64,000 nt of DNA from assembly GCA_007922305.1 (NCBI GenBank), contig ML677326.1, forward strand, positions 57,661,446 to 57,725,445, read 5' to 3'. A program made the position numbers and the translations under genes. The notes beneath the pieces were generated by a model. It was not told where the DNA came from. It ran no database searches and saw nothing but the letters and a program-made list of their open reading frames with translations. Below, one piece after another: positions 35,395 through 46,240 of the stretch. The stretch is from Dermatemys mawii. Taxonomy: Eukaryota > Chordata > Testudines > Dermatemydidae. Every line of letters starts with the position of its first letter. The first letter of the stretch is position 1.

Positions 35395-36560
35395 TTAAAA
35401 AAAGGGGGAGGCAGCTCTCTTTTATGGACACCCAACCAGTTAGCTATAAAGTCCCTCTTGGCAGCTGTTGTCTGCTTGCTTTACCTGTAAAGGGTTAAAA
35501 AGTCCCCAGGTAAAGGAAAGGGAGTGGGCACCTTACTAAAAGAACCAAAGGCTGGAACTCTTTAAAATGTGTGGGGGAGGGAAAAAGCTTTTCCTTTGTC
35601 TATTCTCTCTTGGCTGAAGAGACGGGGCAGCAGGAATGCTGTAAAAAGTTTGGCCAGGTATGAAAAATAATATTCCATACCTAGAATGATTCACTGGGAT
35701 AAGGAATGTTTAGATAGACATGATCAGGTTTATTTCTTTACAGTAGACTCGATTATCCAGGATTGAGTTAACGAGAAAGTGGATTAATCAGGAGGTCACA
35801 AAAAACCCACAAATGCGTAACTCGCAGGGCTGGCTCTGGCTTTGTTGCCACCCTAAGCGCACCAAAAAAACCCCACCAGGGCACAGGGCAGCCAGTGAAC
35901 CAATACCCCTTCCCTCCGGTACAGGGTGGCTGGTGAACCAACCCCTCTTCCCCTTATTTCCTATGGATGGTGATTATTCAGGATTTTATTAACCAGGATT
36001 AATTTTTCCCTATCATCCTGGATAATTGAGAATCTACTGTATTTTGGCTTGTGAATCATCTGTGCTAAACTCAGGTATTTTTGTTTTCTTTTGTGAGATT
36101 AAGCTGGACCCCAGGGAGCCATATCCAGTGTTTAACCTTTTCAGTTGATCTATAAAATCTAGCAAAAGCCTAATTTCCAGATGCATCTTCTTTCTTTTTG
36201 TTTTTAATAAAATTTATCTTTTTTTTTTAACAAGATTGGATTTTTGGTGACCTAAGTAGTGTGTGCATATGTTTTTCAATTACAGCTGGGGTTCCCTTTT
36301 GTTTGTATTCTTTCTCGGCCTCCCTGAGGGAAGGGTGGAAAAGCCAAGGGGCCTCAGGGAAAACTTCTCAAGTGAGTTTTTCCAGGATTTACAAGAGACA
36401 GCTTTACACTTGGGTGATGGCAGCATTTACCAAGCCAAGATCAGAGAAAAGCTGTAACCTTGGGAGTTTTACACAAGCCTGGAGTGGCAAGTATTTTTAA
36501 AATCCTGGCAGGTGCCCACCTTCTGCACTCAAGGTCCCAGAGTGGGGAATCAGCCTTGAC
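35395..36560 (+). repeat. LTR-like retroelement unit, split by a Tigger-like MITE
   Basis: Left part 35395-35740 and right part 36040-36560 read as one unit once the MITE is ignored. The right part has a polyadenylation signal in TTTTTAATAAAATTTATC (36204-36221) followed by a T tract and AACAAGATTGGATTTTTGGTG, as in the R/U5 part of an LTR. The unit ends near CAGCCTTGACATG. It resembles a turtle repeat I have met, but the class was not checked. A gypsy integrase remnant starts only about 30 bases further on, so both may belong to one rearranged element; in an intact element an LTR would not directly precede the integrase. Confidence 0.5.
35741..36039. mobile_element. Tigger-like (pogo/mariner) MITE
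   Basis: The left end CAGTAGACTCGATTATCCAG and the reversed right end CAGTAGATTCTCAATTATCC match apart from a short gap. TA lies directly outside both ends (35739-35740 and 36040-36041), the duplication made by Tc1/mariner-superfamily transposases. The ends follow the pattern of Tigger/pogo elements. The 299-bp body has no coding capacity. It sits inside the LTR-like unit and is therefore younger than it. Confidence 0.75.
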
Positions 36561-36569
36561 ATGTCCTTT

Positions 36570-37640
36570 GTCATAAAACTGCTACTTGCAACCAGTTGGT
36601 AGTACCTGAAAGGAACTAAAGTGACTGTAGAGTTACAGGAAAACACAGGTCACCTTGGTAAAGACTGTTTGTTTCTATTGGCCGCTTCTGGAGGAGGATA
36701 TTGAGCATTGACGATATTGATCAGGTCTGTCAATGCATGAAAGCAAAGAGATGCAAGCAATATACCAAAGCCCCATTATTATTGATATTACAGAACAATT
36801 TGAACTAGCTTCAACTGATTTTTCTTCACTTTGAGAAATGCATCAGGGGTATATCCTGATTGTTACAGATCACTTTACCCGGTTTGCACAGGCTTATCCC
36901 ACAAACCTCGGAAAACTGCAGCTGCCAGAATTCTGAATAATTTTTGTTTTGAAATTTCTAGCTCCTAAATGAATTCACTGTGACCACAGTAGTTAATTTG
37001 AAAACCAGATGTTTCCATAGGCTCCCAGATTGTGGGAGTGAGAAAGCCCCCATATCATCTTGAGGAAAATGGGTGAACTGAGTGAATTGTTCATAGTGTT
37101 CTATTAATGTTGAGAATGCTCCCTGAAGACCAGAAATCTAATTAGGTCTTTAAACATGCTTATGTATGCTTATAACTCTACATGTAACAAAACAACAGGA
37201 TTGTCTCTAATCTACCTTTATATGAGAGGGCTTTTTGCTTGCCACTTGGCATTATATTTTTTCTTAATGAGAAATAGGTGAAGAATTATGATTAAAAGTG
37301 GAAAGTAGAATGCATGGATGAGAGAAGCTTTTGATTTAGTCAACAAACACTCCAGAAAGTCCGCTGCCACAAACAAGGATTTCCATCATAGCACTGCTCA
37401 CAATATCACTCCTTCCCCAAGAGATCATGTACATTTTTCTGGAATTTGTCAATGTGTGTAGGGGCCTGCCAAACTAAAAGCCTGGAGGGGGATGGAGGCA
37501 TGGGGGAAGAAAGCAGACCCATACTATTCCCCAAAAATGGGTGATCAGCCAGCATACGAAGTAGTTCCAGAGAATCAGCAGGAAAGGGCAGAGATATTGC
37601 ATGCCAACCTCTCACTACCCTGTGATTACTTATTGATAGT
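36570..37640 (+). pseudogene. Ty3/gypsy retrotransposon integrase remnant
   Basis: QLVVPE (36593-36610) and GHLG (about 36649) open the region in front of the zinc-binding part; FYWP lies at 36673-36684. From there one frame can be followed to 37632 despite many stops. It has a degenerate C-x-C (should be C-x2-C) of the HHCC finger, STDF with the first catalytic Asp at 36817, the phrase VTDHFTRFAQAYPT at 36862-36903, the second Asp in HCDH at 36982-36984, a plausible Glu near 37078, AYNST at 37168-37182 and finally LSLPCDYL at 37609-37632. The integrase would insert the cDNA into host DNA. Gag, protease and reverse transcriptase are absent. An old, dead copy. Confidence 0.75.
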
Positions 37641-38165
37641 CTAACAACAAGGAGAAAAGCATGGACAGGGACTTATTCCCCAATCTTCCAGGAACAGGAT
37701 TCCTTTGACAGGTCATATAATGCCATACAAGTTTGGTTCCTTAATTGTGAAAGTCAACCAACAATAACCAGCTCACTGCATCTGGATGGTGCTGTTTATT
37801 GTCCCACTACTGCAAATGACTCCCAGACTGACTGGTGATACTGATGGAAGTTCTGAGGTATCATATGCATGTGGGTCAAAGAAATTACTGCCAGCACAGG
37901 GACAGGTACACACCATCAGTCATCAAGCCAACCAGAATAAGAGAAGAATTGATAGTCACAGGTGATCACTTGGGACCCCAAGTTACCTGTACAGGAACCC
38001 ACAGATCAATTTGGTCAGTCCCTTTGGGACTGCATCCCCAGAGTATCAGTTGCTACACTATTTAGTGCCAGTGAATGTATATACACCAGGATTAATTGCT
38101 TAGAGATCATACCATATTTAAAAAGTTAACTTGAAGTATAGGAGTATCATGGTCATTCCAAAATA
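37641..38165 (+). other. Possible tail of the gypsy remnant; no motif seen
   Basis: The sequence just after the integrase has no clear protein match. It may include the C-terminal extension and 3' region of the same retrotransposon, but no polypurine tract or LTR copy of 35395-36560 could be identified. Confidence 0.3.
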
Positions 38166-38283
38166 GGGTGATCAGATGTCCCAATTTTATAGGGACAGTC
38201 CGATAGTTGGGGCTTTTTCTTATATAGCCTCCTATTAATTCCCACCCCTGTCCTGATTTTTCACACTTGCTGTCTGGTCCCTC
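38166..38283 (+). mobile_element. Short TA-flanked MITE (family T1), copy 1
   Basis: The left end GGGTGATCAGATGTCCCAAT and the reversed right end GAGGGACCAGACAGCAAGTG match imperfectly. TA lies outside both ends (38164-38165, 38284-38285), which suggests a Tc1/mariner-type duplication. The interior ATAGGGACAGTCC and TTTTTCTTATATAG recurs at 63416-63540 in the same orientation and at 51184-51306 in reverse. It is 118 bp, non-coding. Confidence 0.75.
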
Positions 38284-41266
38284 TATTACAAAATAAGATA
38301 GTTAAGGATTTGTGTAGGACACAACTCAATAAAAGATTCAAAACAAAGCAAGAGTACCTGTAGTGATGGAAATATCAGGATAACATTTTAATGTTAGGGG
38401 GCATAAGTAAAGCACACACACACAAGTGAGTGCTGGAATCTGGTAACTTAAGTTTCCACTGACACTTTTGGACTCTGCATCCCTGTGTTCCCCTGAAAGT
38501 CTAATTTCTCCACCCTCCCTACTCTTGCTGCTGGGGTTGTTGTGGTATATGAGCAGACAGAGGTGGTGCTAGTCCATTGTGACCCATAAGCAGGAATATC
38601 CCTGGCCCCAAACACACACAACATATTGTAAAAAAGAAAAAGAAAAAAAGGTTGAATCAGAGCCCCCTTGAGCTTTCTGGGGCCTAAGCAATTGTTTAGT
38701 CTGCTTATGCCTAGCCCCTGCTCTGGGGTCAGTTTAGTTAGTTTGCACTCTCTTCTGTACAGATCCCAGAGTTTCTTCTGCTTTGCATTAAAGGTGTGTG
38801 CTATGAATGTAGGCTTAAAGATTTCTAACACCTGTATTGCCTAAATCTAAAATGATTGAAAATGGTAGTAATATGTGGCTACAGAAAAGAAGTTGTTTGT
38901 GTTTTTTACTCTGTTAGGCCAGACCTAAATGTACTATAAAGGAGCCGAAAAGCTTGATTCAGTAATCTGTTAAACTTCAAACAAACAAATTCTCAAATTC
39001 TCGGGCTTACAGGCCCGAGTCTCATTCTCAGCTCTGCATTACAGGTATGCTTGTACTCTCTGAGGTCAGAGAAAACCTGTGCCTTCACAGAACTGAATCT
39101 CAGTTTGAAGTGTCACATGGCCAGTGTTTCATACCTCCCAACACCAATGTAACTTATTCAATACTTTGTGGCTGCTATTAAAATACCTTGCAAAAATGTG
39201 TGCGTTATGGACAGACCTGCCATTGCTTCAGTCATCGTACAAGTATTCTGAAACATTGTCACTCTTTCAGGACACACATTAGGGGCCCCTAATGTGTGTC
39301 AGAGCCACACAAGAAAGAAAGACCTTAAATGGTAAATTCTTCTGAAACTAACATCTCTTTACATCCTCTTCTGCAGAACAGAGAGGAAACAGATGGTAAG
39401 AAAAAGAAAAAGCCTGTCCACAACTGATTATACCACTCGCAAAGAAGTCAGTAAATCATGAAAATACAAGACATTGCACGATCTTTAAACAGAGCTATCA
39501 AGAAAACCAGATGACAAGGTGAGGTGCCACATATTGCAATCCTGAGGAATCTAAACTTGAAGTATTGGGAACTAAAATTATAGATCATTATTGGAGTAAT
39601 GTGACAGGGGCCTCTATTGTGCAAACAAACAGGAAGATATTTTTTGACTCAAAGAAAGTACAATCTAAGGGCTCGATTGTGGAGTTATAAGTAAAGGTAG
39701 CAAAACTGGACAGTGTACCTGTGTTGAAAAATAGTTTGGTCCTTGTTTTGCCATTTCTCTACCCTCTGTCACCTGGCACAGATTTCTTGCCCCTTATATG
39801 ACAGCTGCACTGTCATGTCATCTTGGGCAAGAGATGGGGTCAAGACTCTATTGAACTTACTGAGTTTTAGTAACCCAATAGATGCTCTGATTGAACCTAT
39901 AGCGCTCAGTATCGAAGACCATGGTGCAAATGAGTGTTGTTTATATTAGCAAAACTAACCATTTGCACAGCTTGCAAATGATTAGGCCTGTATTAGACAA
40001 AGAGACAGTTAAAGCATCTGAAACATTAATATTCCTCTAAGCTTAATTTTTTTAAAAAAAGAAAAATACCTTTGTACTACATTTGCTGAGACTAGGCTGT
40101 TGTGTTTCAGAGAAGCTGATCTCTCCGTTGAATTTTAAAACAAATCACTTTGTACCTAAACTATCTTCCTATCTATTACTTGTTTTATGGCACTGCTTAA
40201 TTTTTCTGTCATTCTACAAATTATAAATGTAAAAAGAACTCCTTTGCTTTTGCTGCAGGCAGTGTTTTGATATGGCAAGCTTTGTCTACACCCTGATAAG
40301 GACTGTAGGGTAGATGTATTGTGACCTGTCTTTCTCTTCTCAAAGGAGCTTTGGAAGGCTAGGCAAGAAACAAAATATTTCTATTTCAACATGAGAGTCT
40401 TTTCCCCTTTAATACACAGAAAGCAAATGACATCTCAGAACCTAATCAGATACAGTACTGCAGAGTACCTCCCACACACCAATGACCTCCTTTATAGAGA
40501 GAAAGGAAGTGAAGTAGAATGCTGTTGTAATATGAGGAAACTGCAGTTGTCATGCTAAACTGTGGGCTGAGTGCAACTGGAAACATCACAAGATAACAGT
40601 GGGCTCTAGTTAATCAAGCATGACATGTAAGGAAAGAGTAAAATCACCACACTCAGCAGAATAAGACAGACCATTTAAAATGGTAATACAATCAATCATC
40701 TCGTTTCAACATGAACACCCTTCAGTGTTTGCTCATGTCAGTCATCTTGTGCAGATTGTCAGCTGAATATCAAAACAAGCATGACAGGCAAATAAATATG
40801 AGTCTGAGCAAATATTCTCTTACTGGAATTAAAGACGTGTGCCTGACAGGAACTCACTGATACTGGTTATTGAGTTTTTATTCTGTGACTAGATTGCCTG
40901 GGTTATTCCTTTCCAGGCCATGCATTTCAAGTGGCTTATATAGATCTCTGGTAAAACTCCCCAAATCACATCTGTGTTTTAGGAAAATAGTTTTAATCCC
41001 TTGTATTACACTGACCAGCTCCCCAAATGATGCTTTCTAAAGCAATTTTGGTTGAACATTTCTGCTTAATACTAAGAATGCATTGAGTATGGTTTAAATA
41101 GATGAGCTAGAGAGTTAGGATACAGGCACAAATAATCTAAGCAGGTGCTGTAATACTTGTCTACTATCTCAAATGAGTTAGTCACAATTAGGTGGGAAGC
41201 TAATGAGTTTCATGTAAAGAGTGGGGTTTAGTTGGAAACCCCAATGCTCAAGGATATATAAACTTT
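38284..41266. other. Non-coding DNA; one perfect palindrome
   Basis: A CA run lies at 38407-38424. The frame 38448-38831 (minus, 127 codons) has no domain. At 39000-39019 a 7-bp hairpin CTCGGGC-TTACAG-GCCCGAG occurs. The stretch 40380-41150 contains no recognisable repeat. Confidence 0.45.
39271..39300. repeat. Perfect 30-bp palindrome
   Basis: The first half GACACACATTAGGGG is followed at once by its exact reverse complement, with no spacer and no mismatch. The sequence outside is not symmetric. No transposon ends were found around it. Confidence 0.95.
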
Positions 41267-41580
41267 GGCCAGGTCTACACTGGCGGGAGGAAGCGGGGTG
41301 GGGGGGCGGCGACCCAAGATCCACAGTTTCAGCTACGCAAATAGCATAGCTGAAGTCAACGTATCGTAGGTCAACTTACCTATGGTCCTCACAGTGGCCA
41401 GTTGACCACTACCTCTCCCCCGTCAACGTCGCTCCCCTATCAACTCCGCTTCTGCCTCTCATGGCAGCGGAGTTCTGCAGTCGATGGAGAGAGTGCTTGG
41501 GAATCGATTTATTGTGTCTACACTAGATGAAATAAATCAATCCCTGAAGGATCGATCCGGCAGGTAATATAGACATGGCC
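41267..41580 (+). mobile_element. Harbinger-like MITE (family H1), second copy
   Basis: The ends GGCCAGGTCTACACT and, reversed, GGCCATGTCTATATT form inverted repeats. TTT lies directly outside both ends (41264-41266, 41581-41583), a 3-bp duplication. The length, 314 bp, is one base more than the copy at 17791-18103, and both share AGCATAGCTGAAGT and ATCGATTTATTGTGTCT. The interior has a CG-containing, more GC-rich middle. It lies about 45 bases left of a CR1. Confidence 0.75.
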
Positions 41581-41623
41581 TTTGTGACTTTGTCATGGTA
41601 GGCATTGGTAATAAAGGGGATAG

Positions 41624-42414
41624 GGTGTGGATAGTTCTCTGAAGATGTCCATGCAGTGTGCAGCGGCAGTCAAAAAAGCAAACAGGATGTTAGGAATCAT
41701 TAAAAAAGGGATAGAGAATAAGACAGAGAATATCTTATTGCCCTTATATAAATCCATTGTGCGCCCACATCTTGAATTCTGCGTACAAATATGGTCTCCT
41801 CATCTCAAAAAGTATATACTAGCATCAGAAAAGGTTCCGAGAAGGGCAACTAAAATGATTAGGGGTTTGGAACGGGTCCCATATGAGGATAGATTAAAGA
41901 GGCTAGGACTTTTCAGTTTGGAAAAGAGGAGACTAAGGGGGGATATGATAGAGGTATATAAAATTATGAGTCATGTGGAGGGAGTGAGTAAGGAAAAGTT
42001 ATTTACTTGTTTCCATAATAGAAGAACAAGGGGCCACCCAATGAAATTAGTGGGCAGCAGATTTAAAACAAATAAAAGGAAGTTCTTCTTCACACAGTGC
42101 ACAGTCAACCCGTGGAACTCCCTGCCTGAAGAGGTTGTTTGAGCCTAGGGCTATAACAGAGTTTAAAAGAGAATTTGATAAATTCATGGAGGTTAGGTCC
42201 ATTAATGGCTATTAGTTAGGATGGGTAAGGAATGGTGTCCCTAGCCTCTGCTTGTCAGAGGGGGGTGACGGATGGCAGGAGAGAGATCACTTGATCATTA
42301 CCTGTTAGGTTCACTCACTCCGGGGCACCTGGCACTGGCCACTGTTGGTAGACAGGATACTGGGCTAGATAGACCTTTGGTCTGACCCAGTACGGCCTTT
42401 CTTATGTTCTTATG
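41624..42414 (+). mobile_element. CR1 LINE 3' end, best preserved copy
   Basis: An open frame of 171 codons (41627-42142) covers the C-terminal part of CR1 ORF2 without a stop: AAAVKKANRMLGIIKKGIE, LPLYKSIVRPHLEFCVQIW, KMIRGLERVPYEDRLKRLGL, LRGDMIEVYKIMSHVEGV and VNPWNSLPEEVV. These are the thumb and connection parts after the catalytic palm of the reverse transcriptase. Soon after, TGAGCC breaks the last part of the frame. The 3' untranslated region ends TTCTTATGTTCTTATG at 42399-42414, the short octamer repeats with which CR1 elements end. The 5' part is missing, as in most CR1 insertions. The frame's integrity suggests it is among the youngest CR1 copies here. Confidence 0.9.
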
Positions 42415-45063
42415 GATATGCTATGGGTTTGGGGTTTGATCTGCTGAACATTAATATATGGTTGGATTGTATGTACTGGCATTGTATGTGAAGCTATGGA
42501 GTATTGTTATGTGTTACTGAAATATGTTGTGAGATTAGGAATGCCCACAGCTGGTCTTTCAGTTGCAATAAAGGAGCAGCCATCAATGGCCAGGCAGGCA
42601 TTAGTGCCCCATCAAGAAGAATCCAAAAAACAAAGACTTGGAACTAGGGACATTGAACTCCCTTCCAGCCAGGGACCAGTCTCCGTACTGAAGAACTGTA
42701 AACTGTCTGTATCATCTGTTAGGGTGAGAGGCTGCTTGAATCAAATCTTGCTTAGTCTATTAAAGTTAGAATTTAGACTCCATGTCTATTTCTATTTCTT
42801 AGGTAATCAATTTTGATCTCTATCTGCTACGTATAATCACTTAAAATTTGTCTTTCTGATGTTAATACACCCGGTTTACTTAAAACAGTGTGTTTTTGGT
42901 TGAAATGCTTAGAATCTCCACTCAGATTACAAGGCTAATACATGTCTACTTTCCTTTGAAGAAGTGGTGAGAGCTTGCACTGTCCAAGGGAATCTTGAGC
43001 AGTGTAAAATGGTATATTTCTCAGGTGCAAGGCTGGGAGCTGAGGTGATTTGCTAGTGCCTCTCTGTATGATTCATGAGCAGTTCAGGCAACATTCATGT
43101 AATACAGCAGGATGTGGAGCTCCACATGCTGATGGTAGAGTGATCCCAGTGCCTGAAAGGGTGTTGCTGCTTATCACTGGCTAGCTTTCTGAGATGCAAT
43201 CCAAGCTAGAGAGCACAGTGGTCCCAGTGGAGCACAGTTGTGTTGCTCCAGAAGCTGCCCAGGAAGCAGATTGTGACTTTACTGCACAGCTAAATCAGAT
43301 TCTTACCTGGATTTTTGCCCAAATCCCACTACCATCCACAGAAACACCCAAGTTTTGGAGATGCTTTAAAACTAGCTTACCTGGATGGGGGGTGTGGATT
43401 AGAACTCCAGCTCCACTTTAACATGGGCTGGAACCTGCACACTTTGCAGTGAGGAGGCAGGAAAAATGACTCAAGTGCCAATAATCCTACAGTGCCTTCC
43501 CACAATTGCTCCTGTGCCCCAAAACATAGACAACTTCTCTTGCAATTGGCTGGGAAAGAGTCCTAGAGTGTCAGCACAAAGAGACAAGGGATATGCCCCC
43601 AAATACACCTGAGTGCAGAAAGAGTGAAGATACAGTAACTCCAATATGACTTTGCTGTGGGAACGGTCGTGCCTGGGGTAGACTAATCCAGGTGCTCAGA
43701 CCCAGAGTCTGATCACTGGGATAATGCTGCAGTGAGCCATAGACTTATACTGTACTCAGAAAATCTGGTTTTGTATGTGGGGGAGGGGAGATCACTGTGT
43801 TTACAGGTGTCTGAGCCTCAAACATGTTGGACTGAGGTTCCAATTCAGATAAACATCCAAAAGCTCAGATACTTTCCTAAACTCTCTGAACATCACGAAT
43901 TTCCAAAACTGACCTGGAAATCTCATTAGAACAGGTTTTCTTATGTGAATATACAGCTCTTGTGCTTCAAATGCTGCCTGGAAATAGTGTGATAACAGCT
44001 ATTCTCCTGGTGTTTCTGCATTTCTCATTCTGCCCCAGCAGGAAACCAGCAGTGCAAATCACTTATTTCAAAACCTCAAAGGAGATTCCACTGAAGCTCG
44101 TTCTGGAAATAGGTGAAGATTCCGGGGGGGAGGGAGGGAGGAGATTTTTCTTTTTTACCCAAATCTAATTCTGCCTTCTCTAGTTTTCTTTGGAGGTGGC
44201 TCTAAAGGCAATATTTGGATGTGAACAATCCAAATTGTATAACTCTGCTCAAGGTATTATGTAAGTATATTTTACACAGGCATAAAAATCATATTTAAAT
44301 CATTAGGAATTATACCGCTCTAATTACTAGTTAAAAGTAGAATTAAGGACTCCAGTACTCCAGTAGGAATTATAGTTGCACAGGGAGAAGAAAGAGCCCC
44401 ATGTTTGTAACATGCTGGTACATTTCTATTCCTCCCTCCTCCCATCCCCATCCCTCATTCTGGAGAAGTAAATTAAGTATTAGCTAAAAGCAATTTAAAA
44501 AATGACAGAGAAAATACTGGGCATGAATAGTTCTTAAAATGCTTTTACTTCATGGCTTTGAATTTAATGAAGAGCATAGTGTGTATAGACTTGGCATTGG
44601 GTAAGGCAGGGCTCTAGCAACATTTTGGAAGATCTGAGTGCTGCAGAGAAGTTGAAGGACTAACTGAATACACTGCCAATCCGATAACTGGAACTAAGTG
44701 AGCGCATCAGTGTGTCTTACTGACACTAGCCTATGTCAAAGGCTTAATACACTATTGTGAAGTTATGGTTCATATTCAGAAGTGTGATTTGAGTTGTTGC
44801 TTGAGAGTGTTATACAGCTACTTGATTGATATTGGTTTATATAAGATGTGTGTATGTCACTGCTTAAATGTATTGTCTTAAGAGCTGCATAACGTTCATA
44901 TGATCTGATGGCTGATTTGACTTTAGACAGTGAGCAAACTTCAACCCAGGACTGCTGTAGTGGTGCACAGTAGTCAAAGAGTGAACACACTAACATACCT
45001 CTTCTTCCTCCCCCAACTCTTTTCCTATCTCTCAATAACAATGAAACACCAGCCTTTGAGATT
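42415..45063. other. No gene recognised; possible old LTR-like sequence at the start
   Basis: From about 42775 to 43150 the sequence (TGTAATCACTT-like, then AACAGTGTGTTTTTGGTTG) resembles a retroelement LTR family that I associate with turtles, without ends that I could mark. The frames 42496-42816, 43194-43421, 43962-44168 and 44763-45041 show no domain. Confidence 0.35.
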
Positions 45064-45083
45064 CAATATTGAATTCAATATTG
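45064..45083. repeat. Perfect 20-bp AT-rich palindrome
   Basis: CAATATTGAATTCAATATTG reads the same on both strands. In AT-rich DNA such a short palindrome can arise by chance, and no function is implied. Confidence 0.85.
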
Positions 45084-45340
45084 ATTGATATTTATATGTT
45101 TATCCAAAACTTACCTCAATTTATTTGAACTTTTGATGGATTATCAGTGTTCAGCTAAAGTAACTCCACAAACCTTGTTGTGAGGCTCACCAGCACTATG
45201 GCCCCTGACAATAAGAGGATGTTTTGCCAAATTTTATTTGTAATTTTCTGCCCGATTTTTAGGAAGGTTTTGCAAACTCTGGAGTTTATTAATTCCTTTG
45301 AAATGAATTTGAAATTTGCTTAGGTTTATTTTATCCTTGA

Positions 45341-45674
45341 TTTTGCAGACACACATCTAGCCCAGCAATGGGCCTGGTGGAAGGAGACAGTGGTGAGCTT
45401 CAGTGTGCTGCAACCCTGTCTGCCTTGTACAGGTTACAGTTTTGCATTTCTGCTCGTCTTACTCCTGAATGGCCAGATCTGCTTACAGCTTAAGTGCCTC
45501 CTTCCACACCTTCCAGACCCTGGAATTTTGCAGACACACATCTAGCCCAGCAATGGGCCTGGTGGAAGGAGGCATTTAAGCTGTGAGCAGAGCTGGTCAT
45601 TCAGGAGTAAGACAAGAGCAGGAATGTTATCTGTACAAGGCAGACAGGGCTGAAGTACTCTGAAGCTCACCACT
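45341..45674. repeat. Long fold-back: inverted arms of about 115 bp plus a 46-bp direct repeat
   Basis: The arm at 45389-45507 is the reverse complement, with substitutions and small gaps, of the arm at 45562-45674; the loop is 54 bases. In addition, a 46-bp word (starting TTTTGCAGACACACATC, ending GTGGAAGGAG) occurs identically at 45341-45386 and at 45526-45571, so it covers the loop and the start of the right arm. A transcript of either strand would form a long hairpin. It could be a fold-back transposon or the result of template switching during replication. Confidence 0.9.
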
Positions 45675-45829
45675 ACCTCAAATCTCATAGCAGTACTAGG
45701 GTCCCTGTAAGCCTTTTGTTCCCAAAGCAGAAAAAAAAAGCAGAGTGGCCCTTTTCACTAGATACCAATCCAAATGGAAGGAGATAGCTCCCTGTGTTAC
45801 TGCTTTATGCACACTAACTGCTATGCCAT

Positions 45830-46240
45830 TTTGGGGACTTCACAGACTTCTTGAATTGCAACAGGCACGTGGGATCACCACCAGTGGGAATGACTGCTCG
45901 GGGAGGGCAATTCCACATTAGATCATGGCCTTCATAACATCCTCTGGCAAGGCGTTGCACTCTGATGCCCCATCCTGAGCCCCCACATCCAGACTCCCAT
46001 GACACTGATCCCAGACTAGCTGCACCTAGACTCATCCGCTGAGCCCCAGCTACGGGCAGCTTCACCACTGAGTCAATGTCCCGGGGGTGGGGAGGCTGCA
46101 GGGTGATTTCCCACCTTCGTGCAGCCAGTGCTCCCCACTGGCATGTTAGAGCCTCTGCACTTAATTATTGACAGATTAAACTTCTGGAATTTTGAAATGT
46201 GCAGAATTTAATTTTTTGGCCCAGAGTGCCTTCAGGAGTA
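45830..46240. repeat. GC-rich repeat of unknown class
   Basis: GC content rises from about 45840 to 46140, and the end at 46165-46235 (TTGACAGATTAAACTTCTGG, GTGCAGAATTTAATTTTTTG, CAGGAGTAAC) resembles one end of a hAT-like turtle repeat. I could not pair it with a left end; the fold-back at 45341-45674 may belong to the same element. The frame 45814-46068 (minus) is not convincing. Confidence 0.35.

Noticed and set aside
38555..38720. Possible hAT-type element (CAGAGGTGGTGCTAG ... CCTAGCCCCTG)
   Set aside because: The ends match only weakly in reverse and the flanking 8-mers differ.
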